From positions 340,194,966 to 340,258,965 of the forward strand of contig NC_085140.1 of assembly GCF_024139115.2 (NCBI RefSeq): a DNA stretch of 64,000 nt, in the 5' to 3' direction. Positions 22,268-32,510 of this stretch are shown here, piece by piece; the first letter of the stretch is position 1; each line of letters begins with the position of its first letter. Origin of the DNA: Armigeres subalbatus (Eukaryota > Arthropoda > Insecta > Diptera > Culicidae). Position numbers and translations under genes: made by a program. The notes beneath the pieces are model-generated. The model worked only from the letters and a program-made list of their open reading frames with translations, ran no database searches and had not been told where the DNA came from.

Positions 22268-23040
22268 TTATTCAGTTAGCGCAAATCTGGGGCCACGATG
22301 CTCCTCGCACGCCCACACGACATGGTCAATATCTTGGTAATCTTCGCCGCAAACACAGATATTGTCTTCTGAGAGCCCCACTCGAAAAAGATGTGCATTT
22401 AATGAGTAGTGATTGGACATTAGACGACACATGGTTCGAATGAAATCTCGTCCCAAATTCATTTTTTTTTAACCATGGCCGCCTCGATACCTATTGACAA
22501 ATTGAATACAACCATCTATCCATTTCCTCATTTGTCCATTATTGTTGCCAGCTGATCAAGGTTGCCTGACGAACCAATGAGAAAAGTTCATCGAAGATGA
22601 TTTGTCGATCATAAATATCACCTTCCATAGTGCCCACCTTAGCCAAAGAGTCCGCTTTCTCATTGCCCGGAATCGAGCAATGAGAAAGGATCCACGCCAT
22701 GGTGATTGTGTAAGACCGTTTTGATAAAGCACTCAAAGCTTTCCATATCCCATTCAGGAGATACGCTGAGTGCCTAGCCGGTTTCATTAACCGAACAGCC
22801 TCCAAGGACTTTAGACTGTCGGTGAAGATGAAAAAGTGGTCAGAAGGTAGGGATGCGATTTGCTCGAGTGAATAGTATATAGCTGCTAGCTCAGCAGTAT
22901 ACACGGAACTAGGCTCTTTGAGCTTAAAATAGGCGCTAAGGAAAATGTTAAAAACACCGAAACCAGTGGAGTCATTCGATTTTGACCCATCTTTAAAAAT
23001 GCTTCTCTCCTGGCTGGCGTGGACATTTTATTTCGTTCTA
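22268..23040 (-). pseudogene. Non-LTR retrotransposon RNase H domain and C-terminus (decayed)
   Basis: Minus strand. Starting near 23025 the frame reads SIFKDGSKSNDSTGFGVF, then PSSVYTAELAAIYYSLEQ, FIFTDSLKSLEAV and WILSHCSIPGNEKADSLAK. These are the RNase H hallmarks with D (DGS), E (AEL), D (TDS) and the SHxxIPGNExAD block all present. After a frame change, DFIRTMCRLMSNHYSLNAHLF and CVCGEDYQDIDHVVWACEEHR (22270-22460) match the cysteine-containing tail of RNase-H-bearing LINEs of the I/LOA/R1-like group. It ends abruptly near 22268. The palindrome at 23057 begins directly upstream, so only this 3' part survives. Confidence 0.8.
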
Positions 23041-23056
23041 TATTTATAACTCGATT

Positions 23057-24098
23057 ACGGTGTGTCTGTGACCATTATTAACGAAAAAAAATGTCCATCC
23101 ATTCTGAACTCGCCTTTCAAAAGATATAATATCCAGGCGTCTGCTATGAAAATTTCAAAATCTTTCATCTAGGGAATCGAAAGTTATAGCAGTTACAAAT
23201 TTAATGATTTTTGCGTTCGATATCTCACTAATATGCAACCATATATACCGTGAATTTCCTCCTGATTACATCCAAATAAATTATCATCAAATATGAAATT
23301 TGCAACCTCAATCAACTATAACCTAAAACCTATTCTTTGAATAATAGAAAAAAAATAGCAAAGGATGTTAGAGATAACATTGTACAAATATCGATGGCGA
23401 AATAGACAATACAACCAAAATCTTCTTCTTCTTCTTATTGGCATTACATTCCCACACTGGGACAGAGCCGCCTCACAGCTTAGTGTTCATTAAGCACTTC
23501 CACAGTTATTAACTGCGAGGTTTCTAAGCCAGGTTACCATTTTTGCATTCGTATTATCATGGCTAGCACGATGATACTTTTTATGCCCAGGGATGTCGAG
23601 ACAATTTCCAATCCGAAAATTGCCTAGACCGGCACCGGGAATCGAACCCAGCCACCCTCAGCATGGTCTTGCTTTGTAGCCGCGCGTCTTACCGCACGGC
23701 TAAGGAGGGCCACAACCAAAATACAGTATTCAAATTACAGAATTATTGCACTTCAATCTCCTGATCATACCAAAGTGTGAATATTGTCTATGACAGACAA
23801 GTAACTACACTCTGTATGATGATTCTGCTTTTATTAAATATAATAATAGTTGGTAACATAGAATATCGCGCTGAAACAAAGTTGTCTTTCATGGGTACTG
23901 GGTAGTTAGTAAGACTAGTAACCAACATTTAAACAACAATGTGCATCATTTGTTGTCAGTTATACAACCATCAGAACGGTAGACCGAGAACGGTAGACAG
24001 AAAAAGCATATATGCACCACTTTGGAACGTCTCAACAATTTAACTGATTTGCTGAAAAACGATGCATTTACTACATGAAATAATGCATTTACTACATA
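23057..24098. repeat. Giant palindrome, left arm
   Basis: The reverse complement matches 24705-25525 over more than 700 bp at very high identity by eye (mostly single-base changes). The left arm differs by carrying the Feilai insertion at 23422-23711 and by lacking an insert of roughly 70 bp present in the right arm. The outer end begins ACGGTGTGTCTGTGACC. Confidence 0.9.
23422..23711 (-). mobile_element. Feilai SINE, complete
   Basis: On the minus strand the element opens GGCCCTCCTTAGCCGTGCGG, a tRNA-like head with an A box near the start and B box GGGTTCGATTCCCGG, passes through TTTTCGGATTGGAAATTGTC, and ends ATGCCAATAAGAAGAAG, the typical Feilai 3' end. It is flanked by a perfect 11-bp direct repeat, ACAACCAAAAT, at 23411-23421 and 23712-23722. 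The other palindrome arm (around 25165) keeps the uninterrupted target. Feilai is an Aedes tRNA-derived SINE and so supports the organism call. Confidence 0.95.
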
Positions 24099-24189
24099 CA
24101 TTATGAAAACTTATGATGTTATGAAATGAAAACTTATAGAACTTATATAATATGTACATTTTGTGGAAGATAATGAATTGAAAATGTAT

Positions 24190-24290
24190 TGGAGGTAACC
24201 ACTTTCCCTTCGGCAGGACTCGAACCCACGACCCTATTGTACGCTAGACTAGTGCTTTAACCAACTAAGCTACGAAGGACCTCCATCGGC
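24190..24290 (-). mobile_element. tRNA-derived SINE head in palindrome spacer (Gecko-like candidate)
   Basis: On the minus strand: GGTCCTTCGTAGCTTAGTTGG (A box TAGCTTAGTTGG) and GTGGGTTCGAGTCCTGCC (B box GGTTCGAGTCC) about 45 bp apart, as in tRNA genes. The anticodon stem does not pair well and the acceptor ends do not match a functional tRNA, so I call a SINE rather than a tRNA gene. Gecko is a known tRNA-related Aedes SINE; the assignment is a guess without alignment. Confidence 0.55.
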
Positions 24291-24445
24291 CTTCGCAACC
24301 TAGAGGCTACTGAATGAGCTCGAGATTCCTAAATTGGACGCATGGTCAGACCACTTGCAATCCATTTGTCAAGCCAACACTTCCATATGTGTATAGTACA
24401 CGTCCACATTAGAGGAGCGTGAGTATTTAGTCTGTTGACTTGTAA

Positions 24446-24502
24446 GGTCGTCTTCAGTGTCTCGACTTGAGTCGAGTCAAGTACGAGATACTGAAGACGA
24501 CC
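24446..24502. repeat. Short palindrome inside spacer
   Basis: GGTCGTCTTCAGT at the left pairs with ACTGAAGACGACC at the right, 13-bp arms around a CTCGACTTGAGTCGAG core that is itself nearly palindromic. Confidence 0.8.
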
Positions 24503-24592
24503 ATACAGTTGAGGTCGAAATACGATATGTAATATGATTTGGTGGAATTAAATGGAATTGTACCTACTAAAATCGTCTCATGACAGTGAAAT
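24485..24592 (+). repeat. Dispersed repeat segment shared with 41386-41492
   Basis: ACTGAAGACGAC, CAGTTGAGGTCGAAATACG, AATTAAATGGAATTGTAC and CGTCTCATGAC occur in this order here and at 41391-41490. It is probably a retroelement end; family not named. Confidence 0.65.
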
Positions 24593-24704
24593 ATTTATTA
24601 AATAGTTTCAGTCTTTTGAAATCTCTCATTTTCTTACCTGGCTTCATGGAAATGCGATGGTTTCCATCTTCTAGTCGGATACTAGTATTCCCTGTATCAG
24701 TTAA

Positions 24705-25525
24705 TTTATGTAGTAAATGCAATAATTTATGAAGTAAAGGTATCGTAGTTCAGCAAGTCAGTTAAATTGTTGAGACGTTCCGAAGTGGTGCATATATGCT
24801 TTTTCCGTCTACCGTTCTCGGAAAAGGCGGTTTTCCTCGTGTGATCTAGCCTTTCCCATTTTTTTTCCAAATGGAACTCGTTTTCGTACCACTGCTTGAA
24901 TCGAACTGGATGATGGTTGTATAACTGACAACAAATGATGCACATTGTTGTTTAAATGTTGGTTACTAGTCTTACTAACTACCCAGTACCCATGAAAGAC
25001 AACATTGTTTCAGCGCGATATTCTATGTTACCAACTATTATCATATTTAATAAAAGCAGAATCATCATACAGAGTGTAGTTACTTGTCTGTCATAGACAA
25101 TATTCACACTTTGGTATGATTAGGAGATTGAAGTGCAATAATTCTGTAATTTGAATACTGTATTTTGGTTGTATTGTCTATTTCGCCATCGATATTTGTA
25201 CAATGTTATCTCTAACATCCTTTGCTATTTTTTTCTATTATTCAAAGAATAGGTTTTAGGTTATAGTTGATTGAGGTTGCAAATTGCATATTTGATGATA
25301 ATTTATTTGGATGTAATCAGGAGGAAATTCACGGTATATATGGTTGCATATTAGTGAGATATCGAACGCAAAAATCATTAAATTTGTAACTGCTATAACT
25401 TTCGATTCCCTAGATGAAAAATTTAGAAATTTTCATAGCAGACGCCTGGATATTATATCTTTCGAAAGGCGAGTTCAGAATGGATGGACATTTTTTTCGT
25501 TAATAATGGTCACAGGCACACCGTG
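24705..25525. repeat. Giant palindrome, right arm
   Basis: Inverted partner of 23057-24098. It keeps the empty Feilai target (ATTTTGGTTGT) at about 25162-25172. An insert near 24815-24905 relative to the left arm contains TTCCAAATGGAACTCG. The arms plus spacer span 2469 bp. The outer end reads GGTCACAGGCACACCGT. Confidence 0.9.
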
Positions 25526-26035
25526 CGATAACTTAATGGCCATCTATACATGAAGCTGAGTTACATCAAATTTATTTAAATTATAGACTGAAATGGAATC
25601 GCACTTGGTAGGAAAATGTCGTTTTTCCTTACCGTGCAAGATTTATTATGTAACTTTCCATTATACTTGTAGTAAATTCTTGCGCCATTTAGAAAAGTAA
25701 ATAAAGTATTCAACAATTATTATTTATTGAGATATATTCTTTAGATCATTCGAAAACATTGCAATGGAGATTTTTTTGGAGACATTACGGTGCCAATCAA
25801 TGTGTTTCCCTAGTCCTAAAAAGTTTAGTTTCTCAAAAATTAAAAACTTTATGTTGTTTGGTAGTCCAAAAAGTTGTTAATGTACCTGGGAATTGTCATA
25901 TTAAAATATTTTAGAGAACACGTAATATAGCTTTTTTTTTTGAATTCGTGAAAAAATTGATTTCAACAAGTGCCTGCGGAAAACGCCCGACTTTAACTAA
26001 AGACGTTTCATAGTCATATCTATATCACGACGCTT
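25526..26035. other. No recognised gene
   Basis: AT-rich sequence between the palindrome and the next LINE. Nothing recognised. Confidence 0.4.
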
Positions 26036-26039
26036 AAGC

Positions 26040-26800
26040 GGGGCGAAGATGAATGCAACAATGCCTGACGCGAATGATATTGACGCAACAGTTGAGACGC
26101 GGTTCGAACAACTTTTTCAAGTGCCAGCCAGGCCACCACCACCTCGGCCTGATCTGCCTAGGATCCGACGTATAAAACGCGTCAATACCGAAGCTCCATC
26201 TGCCGAGATGCTCAAAGCTGACCCCATAACATCCGCTCAACTACTGCATCGTTTATTTCGTAATATCTGGGACACCGTAACTTCCCGGTCGACTCGATGC
26301 AAGGTATCTTAGTGAAGGTGCCCAAAAAGGGTGACCTGACTGTATGCGATAACTTGCGAGGCATTATGTTGCTGTGTACCGTTCTCAAAGTTTTATGCAA
26401 AGTTATCCTAGCCCGGATTCTGGAGAAGATCGATGCGACTCTCCGGCGGCAGCAGGCCGGATTCCGTGCCGGAGGATCCTGTATGGACCATATTGACACG
26501 CTCCGTATCATTCTGGAGCAGGTCAACGAATTTCAAGAGTCCCTTTACTTGGTATTCATTGACTACGAAAAAGCTTTCGACCGTCTCAATTACGAGAATA
26601 TGTGGGGCGCCCTGAGACGCAAGGGGGTTCCTGAGAAAATCATCGGCCCAATTGGGCACAGTACGAGGCCTTCTCGTGTAGAGTGCTGCACAATGGGGTC
26701 TTGTCCGACCCTATCCGAGTCGTAGCTGGTGTGAGGCAAGGATGTATTCTATCACCGTTACTGTTCCTTATCGTAATCGACGAGATTATGTTTGAGGTTA
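26040..26800 (+). pseudogene. RTE-like non-LTR retrotransposon reverse transcriptase (decayed)
   Basis: In order on plus: EQLFQVPARPPPPRPDLP (linker before RT); APSAEMLKADPITSAQLLHRL (about 26185-26250); then after a frame change GILVKVPKKGDLTVCDNLRG (about 26300-26360), AGFRAGGSCMDHIDTLRIIL (about 26455-26520), LVFIDYEKAFDRLN (RT motif A, D of FIDYEKAFD) and, after another frame change near 26655, VVAGVRQGCILSPLLFLIVID (about 26725-26785). The AGPDG block is deleted between the first two segments, and the sequence ends before the YxDD box. The motif style (PKKGDLT, GFRxGxSCxDHI) suggests the RTE group. Confidence 0.8.
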
Positions 26801-26804
26801 TGAA

Positions 26805-26885
26805 TTTCAGTCTTCTTATGCTCAAAAACGGATTTTACGTTTTTATCCGACGTTTCGGTTACATATATTGTACCTTTTTGATACA
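26805..26885 (-). other. GAAACGTC hairpin segment (possible Penelope-like terminus)
   Basis: On the minus strand: ATCAAAAAGG, a hairpin GGTAC...GTAACC, CGAAACGTCGGAT, then ATCCG and TTTTTGAGCATAAGAAGACTG in pieces. The CGGAT/ATCCG pair forms a second stem. A similar arrangement, CTTGAAAAAG, stem-loop, GAAACGTC, occurs at 48990-49020. Such conserved hairpins occur in terminal repeats of Penelope-like elements, but the assignment is tentative. Confidence 0.35.
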
Positions 26886-26915
26886 TTCAAATTTCGCAGC
26901 CCCTATCGAAAAATG

Positions 26916-26952
26916 GAGGTGTGGAGATGTAATGCCAATAAGAAGAAGAAGA
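26916..26952 (+). mobile_element. Feilai 3' end fragment
   Basis: GTGGAGATGTAATGCCAATAAG followed by AAGAAGAAG is the last 35 bp or so of Feilai, as in the complete copy at 23422-23711. The remainder is absent. Confidence 0.7.
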
Positions 26953-27620
26953 ACCACTGAGAAAAGTTATTTTGTTGTCCAACTGAGTGCTCCAGTGCAA
27001 GTTTTGCGGACAGTATAACCATTGGCATAAATAAGGGGGGATAGCCCCCCTAGGATTTTAATAGTTAGTTATCAATGATATCAATTTTCAACATATGGCA
27101 TAATGAATTACTGCAAAAATTTTAAGACAAAAGTGTTATCTACCATATCTACCCTATCATAATGAAATGAGTGGCAGACAAATGAGCTTGTTTCTCATTT
27201 CTGATAAATATTCCTATGTGGCAGTGAAATTGCAGTTGGTTGTAATTATGAAAAGGCAATATCTAATTGATTGAAAAGCATCAAAGTAAGCTTGATATGT
27301 ACAACAACGGAGAGTCAATTTTTAATAAAAGCAATCGTGGTACTTCGCCAACAGTCAAAGGGATGTGGTCATCCATCGCGGACAGGAGTGACAGTTTTCC
27401 AGCAGAATTTCGCTTGCCCAGCGGCATAATAATCGCTACAATTCCCATCAACATCCGAAAGAGATTCTCATCAGAATCCGAGAGGAATTCCCCGATTTTT
27501 TTTGGAAAGTAGCTCAAAATAGATAAAATAGATTAGAGGCTATAGCTCCTCCTATGCATCGGGGCTAGTTACGCCAATGAGTATAACAACGTCGCTTTAT
27601 AATGTTGAGCAACCAAACGG
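26953..27620. other. No recognised gene
   Basis: Contains a small perfect hairpin (GGGGGGATAGCCCCCC, about 27035-27051) and satellite-like words at 27450-27495. Frames of about 80 codons on both strands at 27267-27517 are not recognised. Confidence 0.4.
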
Positions 27621-27622
27621 TG

Positions 27623-27707
27623 TCAGGCCATTTGATCGAAGGTCATTAGGCCGAATGGCCATTAGCCCGAACGGTCATTAGGCTGTATGGCCATTAGTCC
27701 GAATTAG
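27623..27707. repeat. Minisatellite of GGCCATTAGNCCGAA words
   Basis: Five imperfect copies of GGTCATTAGGCCGAAT / GGCCATTAGCCCGAAC. The same words precede the homopurine tract at 6105-6130. Confidence 0.8.
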
Positions 27708-27738
27708 CAAAAAGAAGCAAAAAGTGAAAAATGAGAAG

Positions 27739-29148
27739 TTCTTTCTTCACCTTACCCCTTCTTCCTTCTTGCATCTCCCTTCTTGCATCTTCCATCTTCC
27801 TTCTTCCTTCTTCCTTCTTCCTTCTTCCTTCTTCCTTCTTCCTTCTTCCTTCTTCCTTCTTCCTTCTTCCTTCTTCCTTCTTCCTTCTTCCTTCTTCCTT
27901 CTTCCTTCTTCCTTCTTCCTTCTTCCTTCTTCCTTCTTCCTTCTTCCTTCTTCCTTCTTCCTTCTTCCTTCTTCCTTCTTCCTTCTTCCTTCTTCCTTCT
28001 TCCTTCTTCCTTCTTCTTCCTTCCTTCTTCCTTCTTCCTTCTTCCTTCTTCCTTCTTCTTCCTTCTTCCTTCTTCCTTCTTCCTTCTTCCTTCTTCCTTC
28101 TTCCTTCTTCCTTCTTCCTTCTTCCTTCTTCCTTCTTCCTTCTTCCTTCTTCCTTCTTCCTTCTTCCTTCTTCCTTCTTCCTTCTTCCTTCCTTCTTCCT
28201 TCTTCCTTCTTCCTTCTTCCTTCTTCCTTCTTCCTTCTTCCTTCTTCCTTCTTTCTTTTTCCTTTTTCTTTCTACCTTCTTCTTTCTTCTTCTTCCTTCT
28301 TCCTTATCCCTTCTTCTTCTTCCTTCCTTTTGCCTTCTTCCTTCTTCCTTCTTCCTTCTTCCTTCTTCCTTCGTCCTTATTCCTTCGTCCTTATTCCTTC
28401 TTCCTTCTTCCTTCTTCTTCTTCCTTCTTCCTTCTTCCTTCTTCTTTCTTCTTTCTTCCTTCTTCCTTCTTCCTTCTTCCTTCTTCCTTCTTCCTTCTTC
28501 TTCCTTCTTCCTTCTTCCTTCTTCCTTCTTCCTTCTTCCTTCTTCCTTCTTCCTTCTTCCTTCTTCCTTCTTCCTTCTTCCTTCTTCCTTCTTCCTTCTT
28601 CCTTCTTCCTTCTTCTTTCTTCCTTCTTCTTTCTTCCTTCTTTCTTCTTCCTTCTTCCTTCTTTCTTCTTACTTTTTCCTTCGTCCTTCTTCCTTCTTAC
28701 TTCTTCCTTCGTCCTTCGTCCTTCTTCCTCCTTCCTTCTTCCTTCTTTCTTCTTCCTTCTTTTTTCTTCCTTTTTCCTTATTCCTTATTCATTCTTCCTT
28801 CTTCCTTCTTCCTTCTTCCTTCTTCCTTCTTCCTTCTTCCTTCTTCCTTCTTCCTTCTTCCTTCTTCTTTCTTCCTTCTTCTTTCTTCCTTCTTTCTTCT
28901 TCCTTCTTCCTTCTTCCTTCTTTTTTCTTCCTTTTTCCTTTTTCCTTTTTTCTTCTTCTTCCTTATTTCTTCCTTTTTTCTTCTTTCCTCTTCCTTCTAC
29001 CTCCTTTCTTCTTCCTTCTTCTTTCTTCTTTCTTCCGTTTTCTTCCATTTTCCTTTTTCCTTCTTCCCTCTTCCTTCTTCTTTCTCCTTTCTTTACTTTC
29101 TTCACCCTTCTTTACTTCCTTCTTCCTTCTTTACCTCCTTCTTCCTTC
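27739..29148. repeat. Homopyrimidine tract, 7-bp unit TTCCTTC
   Basis: About 1.4 kb nearly all C and T on plus. The heptamer TTCCTTC is almost perfect from 27794 to 28250 and again at 28480-28610 and 28795-28870; elsewhere it is mixed with TTCTTTC and TTCGTCC variants. Because 7 is not a multiple of 3, a perfect array is read through all three plus frames, which gives three overlapping 470-codon frames (FFLLPSS repeats). These are artefacts. Confidence 0.95.
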
Positions 29149-29442
29149 CTAGCAGGGACGTGATTTTCACATCAGTAGTTTCATCAATTGAGAGAGAGTA
29201 GAATCTGAAGCAGTCAGCCTTTGCACGTAACGTACCTAGTTTCCAAACCTTCTGCGAGAACTTTTACTCTTCGGTGTGTTCCGCTACAAACTAATGCTAC
29301 AAAAAAAGGCTTTCCCCTAGGGCAAAAAGTTCTCCGTCCCGGAACAGTTTCATTCGTGTTGCCAAAATTTCACTAACACCCAAACTGGTCCGTACTGCAT
29401 TTCCCGATCTCGTGTTTGCCCGAGTAAAAAGAGTTTGTTGTT
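29149..29442. other. No recognised gene
   Basis: Unique-looking sequence after the pyrimidine tract. Nothing recognised. Confidence 0.4.
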
Positions 29443-29727
29443 GACTTGTAGGGACATGCTGGGTTGATTTCGATTGGATACCACGCGTAGGTAATCTTGT
29501 AGACCAATTGATGTAAATTCCAGTACAATTTGGAGAACCTAGAACATCTGCATCAAACTAATTTGGACTGCACATAATACGCGAGGGCTCTAGGGACTTG
29601 TATGAACATGCTGGTTTGATTTTGATTGGATACCAAGCGTAGTTGACCAATTGATTTGAACTTCAGATCAATTTGGAGAACCTAGAACCTCTGCATCAAA
29701 CCAATATAATACGCAAGGACTTAAGGG
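29443..29727. repeat. Direct duplication, 152-bp period
   Basis: Copies begin GACTTGTA at 29443 and 29595. Both contain ACATGCTGG, GATTGGATACCA, GTAGACCAATTGAT or its shortened form, TTTGGAGAACCTAGAAC and CTCTGCATCAAAC-like words. The second copy is shorter by about 20 bp. Confidence 0.8.
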
Positions 29728-30800
29728 GCCAGCATCGACAGGCTGCGCTATTTTGCGAAGTTCTTCTGAATCGGTAAATTTTATTTATATTTAATCGAAA
29801 TTTTCTACATTATAAATGGCAGCATCCGTTCCAAAAAAAGAGGATCCCTTGAGACATAATAAACTGAAAGAATTGTGAAAATCGCTGCTGTTCAAATAAT
29901 GATTCCAATGATTTCTTAATCGCAATATTCGACATGTTAACCAAGAACATGTACTTAACAAATTACAGGATTCAACTTATATGAACATGCAATCATGTAA
30001 TTATGCAAGTGACTTTAACGCCGTTAATGCGATGTACCTTTTCCAACTTTGTGACCAAATAATTTCGGAATTTTCCCAATCAAACAAAAAAAGGTCAGTA
30101 ACCAGCCGATTTTAGAGGTCAAGAACTACAAATGCATCACATGCGCATCGCGAACCTGCTTTTTTTCTGATTTAGTCCTCCAGTGTAATCAATTGTTGCA
30201 CTAATAACTAGAATCAATAATGGAAGTAGAAATCAATTAAGTACATAACCTTTGGAGCTCTTTCAACTTTCATTTTCTTTGAATGCTTGGTATTTTTGGT
30301 ATGTTTCATAGAATGCTGAGTCTCGTACTGTAGTTTCTTCATATTCCTTTAACAACACTTTTCGAATATATTAAGCACACCGGCTTTCCTTTGGTCAACG
30401 TGAAAAAGCTTCTCTTGTCAATCTTCATTGGAAACGCGATATTCCACATCAAACTTTCGTTTCTTAACTCAATGTAGCCTTTTCAAGTTATTTTACGATG
30501 AAGCTGTATTCGAAATTGGAACACAATAAAAGTAAATGAACCGAATAACAGATTATATTTTTAGAGCGGATAATAATCTACAGTATTTAATAATAAATAA
30601 TAACAAAGTACCTTCTCGAGCAAGTTAGAAAAGCTTGCGGCAGATACATACAATTGGCAGAACTATAAGTGTTATGTCTTGTCTCGCGTCGCGTTTCCTA
30701 TGAGTGTCGTGTCGTTCTTACGTTAAGCACAAACCATAAAAATTGTTGTGTTGCGGCAGATTATGAAGTATTTTTCTTATACGCCGTGAGCCAAAAGAAT
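29728..30800. other. No recognised gene
   Basis: AT-rich, unique-looking sequence with no long open frame. Confidence 0.4.
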
Positions 30801-30802
30801 CT

Positions 30803-30963
30803 TTGACAAAAGGTCGAAAGACAAAAGGTCGAAAGGACAAAAGGTCGAAAGACAAAAGGTCGAAAAGACAAAAGGTCGAAAAGACAAAACGTCGAAAGGG
30901 ATAAAAGGTCGAAAGGACAAAAGGTCGAAAGGCACAAAAGGTCGAAAAGGACAAAAAGTCGAT
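30803..30963. repeat. Minisatellite arm, GACAAAAGGTCGAAAG
   Basis: Nine or ten copies of a 14-18 bp unit (ACAAAAGGTCGAAAG with length variants). Inverted relative to 31570-31790. The Phe-rich minus frames (STFCPFDLL) are artefacts. Confidence 0.9.
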
Positions 30964-31174
30964 CAAGAACAAGTTGATAACAAGTTGGGTGTATTCCGAA
31001 AAAAAATATGAAATGCATTTAACTTCTACTTCAACTTTAATCAAAGTTGAAGAATGAGCAATTTTCAAAGAAGGAGTAATTACTATGAAACAATATTATG
31101 AATATCTAGATAGTTCTGTTAGAGATAAAAATATTGTTGATTTAGGAAATGAATAAAACTTGTATTGCGCGAGA

Positions 31175-31540
31175 CAGAGTTGTCCTATACAGTTGGCAAA
31201 AAAGTTGCTCTTTTATTTTAAACTATTTTTAGCAATTAAATAAAATTCATTCAATGAGTGCAAATAATAGATGAAAATCTTGGTTTTCTGAATGTCGCTT
31301 CGATCTGTCAAAATAGTGCACTCCGCAGCCACGCAGGCGCACGCATTGAAAATACACCGGCGTGTAATATACGCGGGTGTATTTTCTGTGCGGCGTGCAC
31401 CATTTTGGTAGATCGAAGTGACATTTAGAAAACTCAACATCCATCTATTAGTTGTACTCACTGAATGAATTTTATTTATTTGTTGAAAATTGTGAAAAAT
31501 GAAAGAGCAGTGTTTTTGCTAACTGTGTAGGGCAACTCTG
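31175..31540. mobile_element. Fully palindromic MITE (366 bp)
   Basis: The left half (CAGAGTTGTCCTATACAG ... ATTCATTCAATGAGTGCAAA ... TCGCTTCGATCTGTCAAAAT) is matched in inverse by the right half down to the centre, where GAAAATACACCGGCGTG faces ACGCGGGTGTATTTTC. Almost no loop remains, so one transcript would fold into a hairpin of about 175 bp. Mismatches are roughly one in eight. Clear target-site duplications were not found. Confidence 0.85.
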
Positions 31541-31569
31541 ATGCTAGATTGACTCTCTCCGTTTCAGTT

Positions 31570-31790
31570 CCTTGTCCATTTCGACCTTTTGATCTTATTG
31601 ATCTTTAGTTTCTTTCGACCTTTTGTCCGGTTCAACGTTCTGTTCGTTTCGACCTTTTGTCCCGTTCGACGTTTTGTCCTTTCGAACTTTTGTCCTTTTC
31701 GACCATTTGTCCCTTCGACCTTTTGTCTTTCGACGTTTTGTCTTTCGACCTTTTGTCCTTTCGACCTTTTGTCTTTCGACCTTTTGTCCC
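31570..31790. repeat. Minisatellite arm, CTTTCGACCTTTTGTC
   Basis: About twelve copies of the inverse of the 30803-30963 unit. Together the arms bracket the palindromic MITE. Confidence 0.9.
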
Positions 31791-32195
31791 TAACCCGAGC
31801 CAAAACATATGGCAGTACGTTGGGCAACCCTGATCTATGGAAAGTATGATGCTCGGGAATATACAAGGTTATGCAATGATTAAAACATATTTTCTGATTT
31901 TCTTCAAAGGCACATTCGAACAGTCTGTTCCAAACAGTGCTGAAATTTTCATTTTTTGGGAGAAAACATGCGATATTTACTTGAAGCTCCCTCTTATTCT
32001 CTTGAAAAAAAAAATGAGCAATATTTTCAAAAGAAAATCTTTCCTGAAAAAGTTTCAAATTGTAAAGGAGTTACGTGAATGGTTCAACTTAACTCACTTT
32101 TGTGCGCTGGTACTGTTGCTCTGTTACTTCACGGTCTTGATCGTCCTGCTGGCACTTTTCCCTGCGGAAAATCGAATTTAGCGTGTCAGCTTACA
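31791..32195. other. No recognised gene
   Basis: AT-rich sequence. The 114-codon plus frame at 31837-32181 ends in a hydrophobic run (LVLLLCYFTVLIVLLALF) that could form a membrane segment, but no start context or family resemblance supports a gene. Confidence 0.3.
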
Positions 32196-32199
32196 CATC

Positions 32200-32510
32200 C
32201 TTGCTGCCACCCAATCATGCGTTGACGCACAATACTATGAAGCTAGTTCCTCGTTGGTGATGCCACAGCTTTGTAGAAGGTACCCGCTCGAGCCCCACTT
32301 TTCCACACTTTTTGTGCTATCTATAGAACTTCCTGCAGTGCCACGACAGTAAAGTTTCGAGGATGCAATTCATCGTACACACTTAGTTTTTATTTCTTCA
32401 GCTCAGGTAAAATCCGCACAGCCGTGTAGACTACCCTGTCGCATCCTACAGAACGTAGTGACTTACAGTTCCATGTTCCAAGCTTCCAATCGTGATCATT
32501 CATTCTTCTC
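32200..32510 (-). pseudogene. LINE apurinic endonuclease N-terminus (RTE-like, decayed)
   Basis: On the minus strand WKLGTWNCKSLRSVGCDRVV begins at about 32492, matching the start of RTE-type endonucleases (xIGTWNxRSLxxxG). After stops it continues ELHPRNFTVVALQEVL (about 32330-32375, the VxALQEVR motif with catalytic glutamate) and RQRMIGWQ near 32205, like the VIGW motif. The frame breaks at least three times. The RT-bearing part of such an element lies at 26040-26800 on the other strand, but the two need not be from one copy. Confidence 0.65.

Noticed and set aside
24190..24290. Functional tRNA gene
   Set aside because: A and B boxes are present, but the anticodon and acceptor stems do not pair and it sits within repetitive DNA; SINE head preferred.
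27724..29201. Three overlapping 470-codon Ser/Phe/Leu frames that look like membrane proteins
   Set aside because: Pure translation of a homopyrimidine heptamer in three frames.
31837..32181. 114-codon frame with a C-terminal hydrophobic run as a membrane protein
   Set aside because: No homology and an A-rich run in the middle. The opposite strand frame of similar length is driven by the minisatellite. Insufficient evidence.
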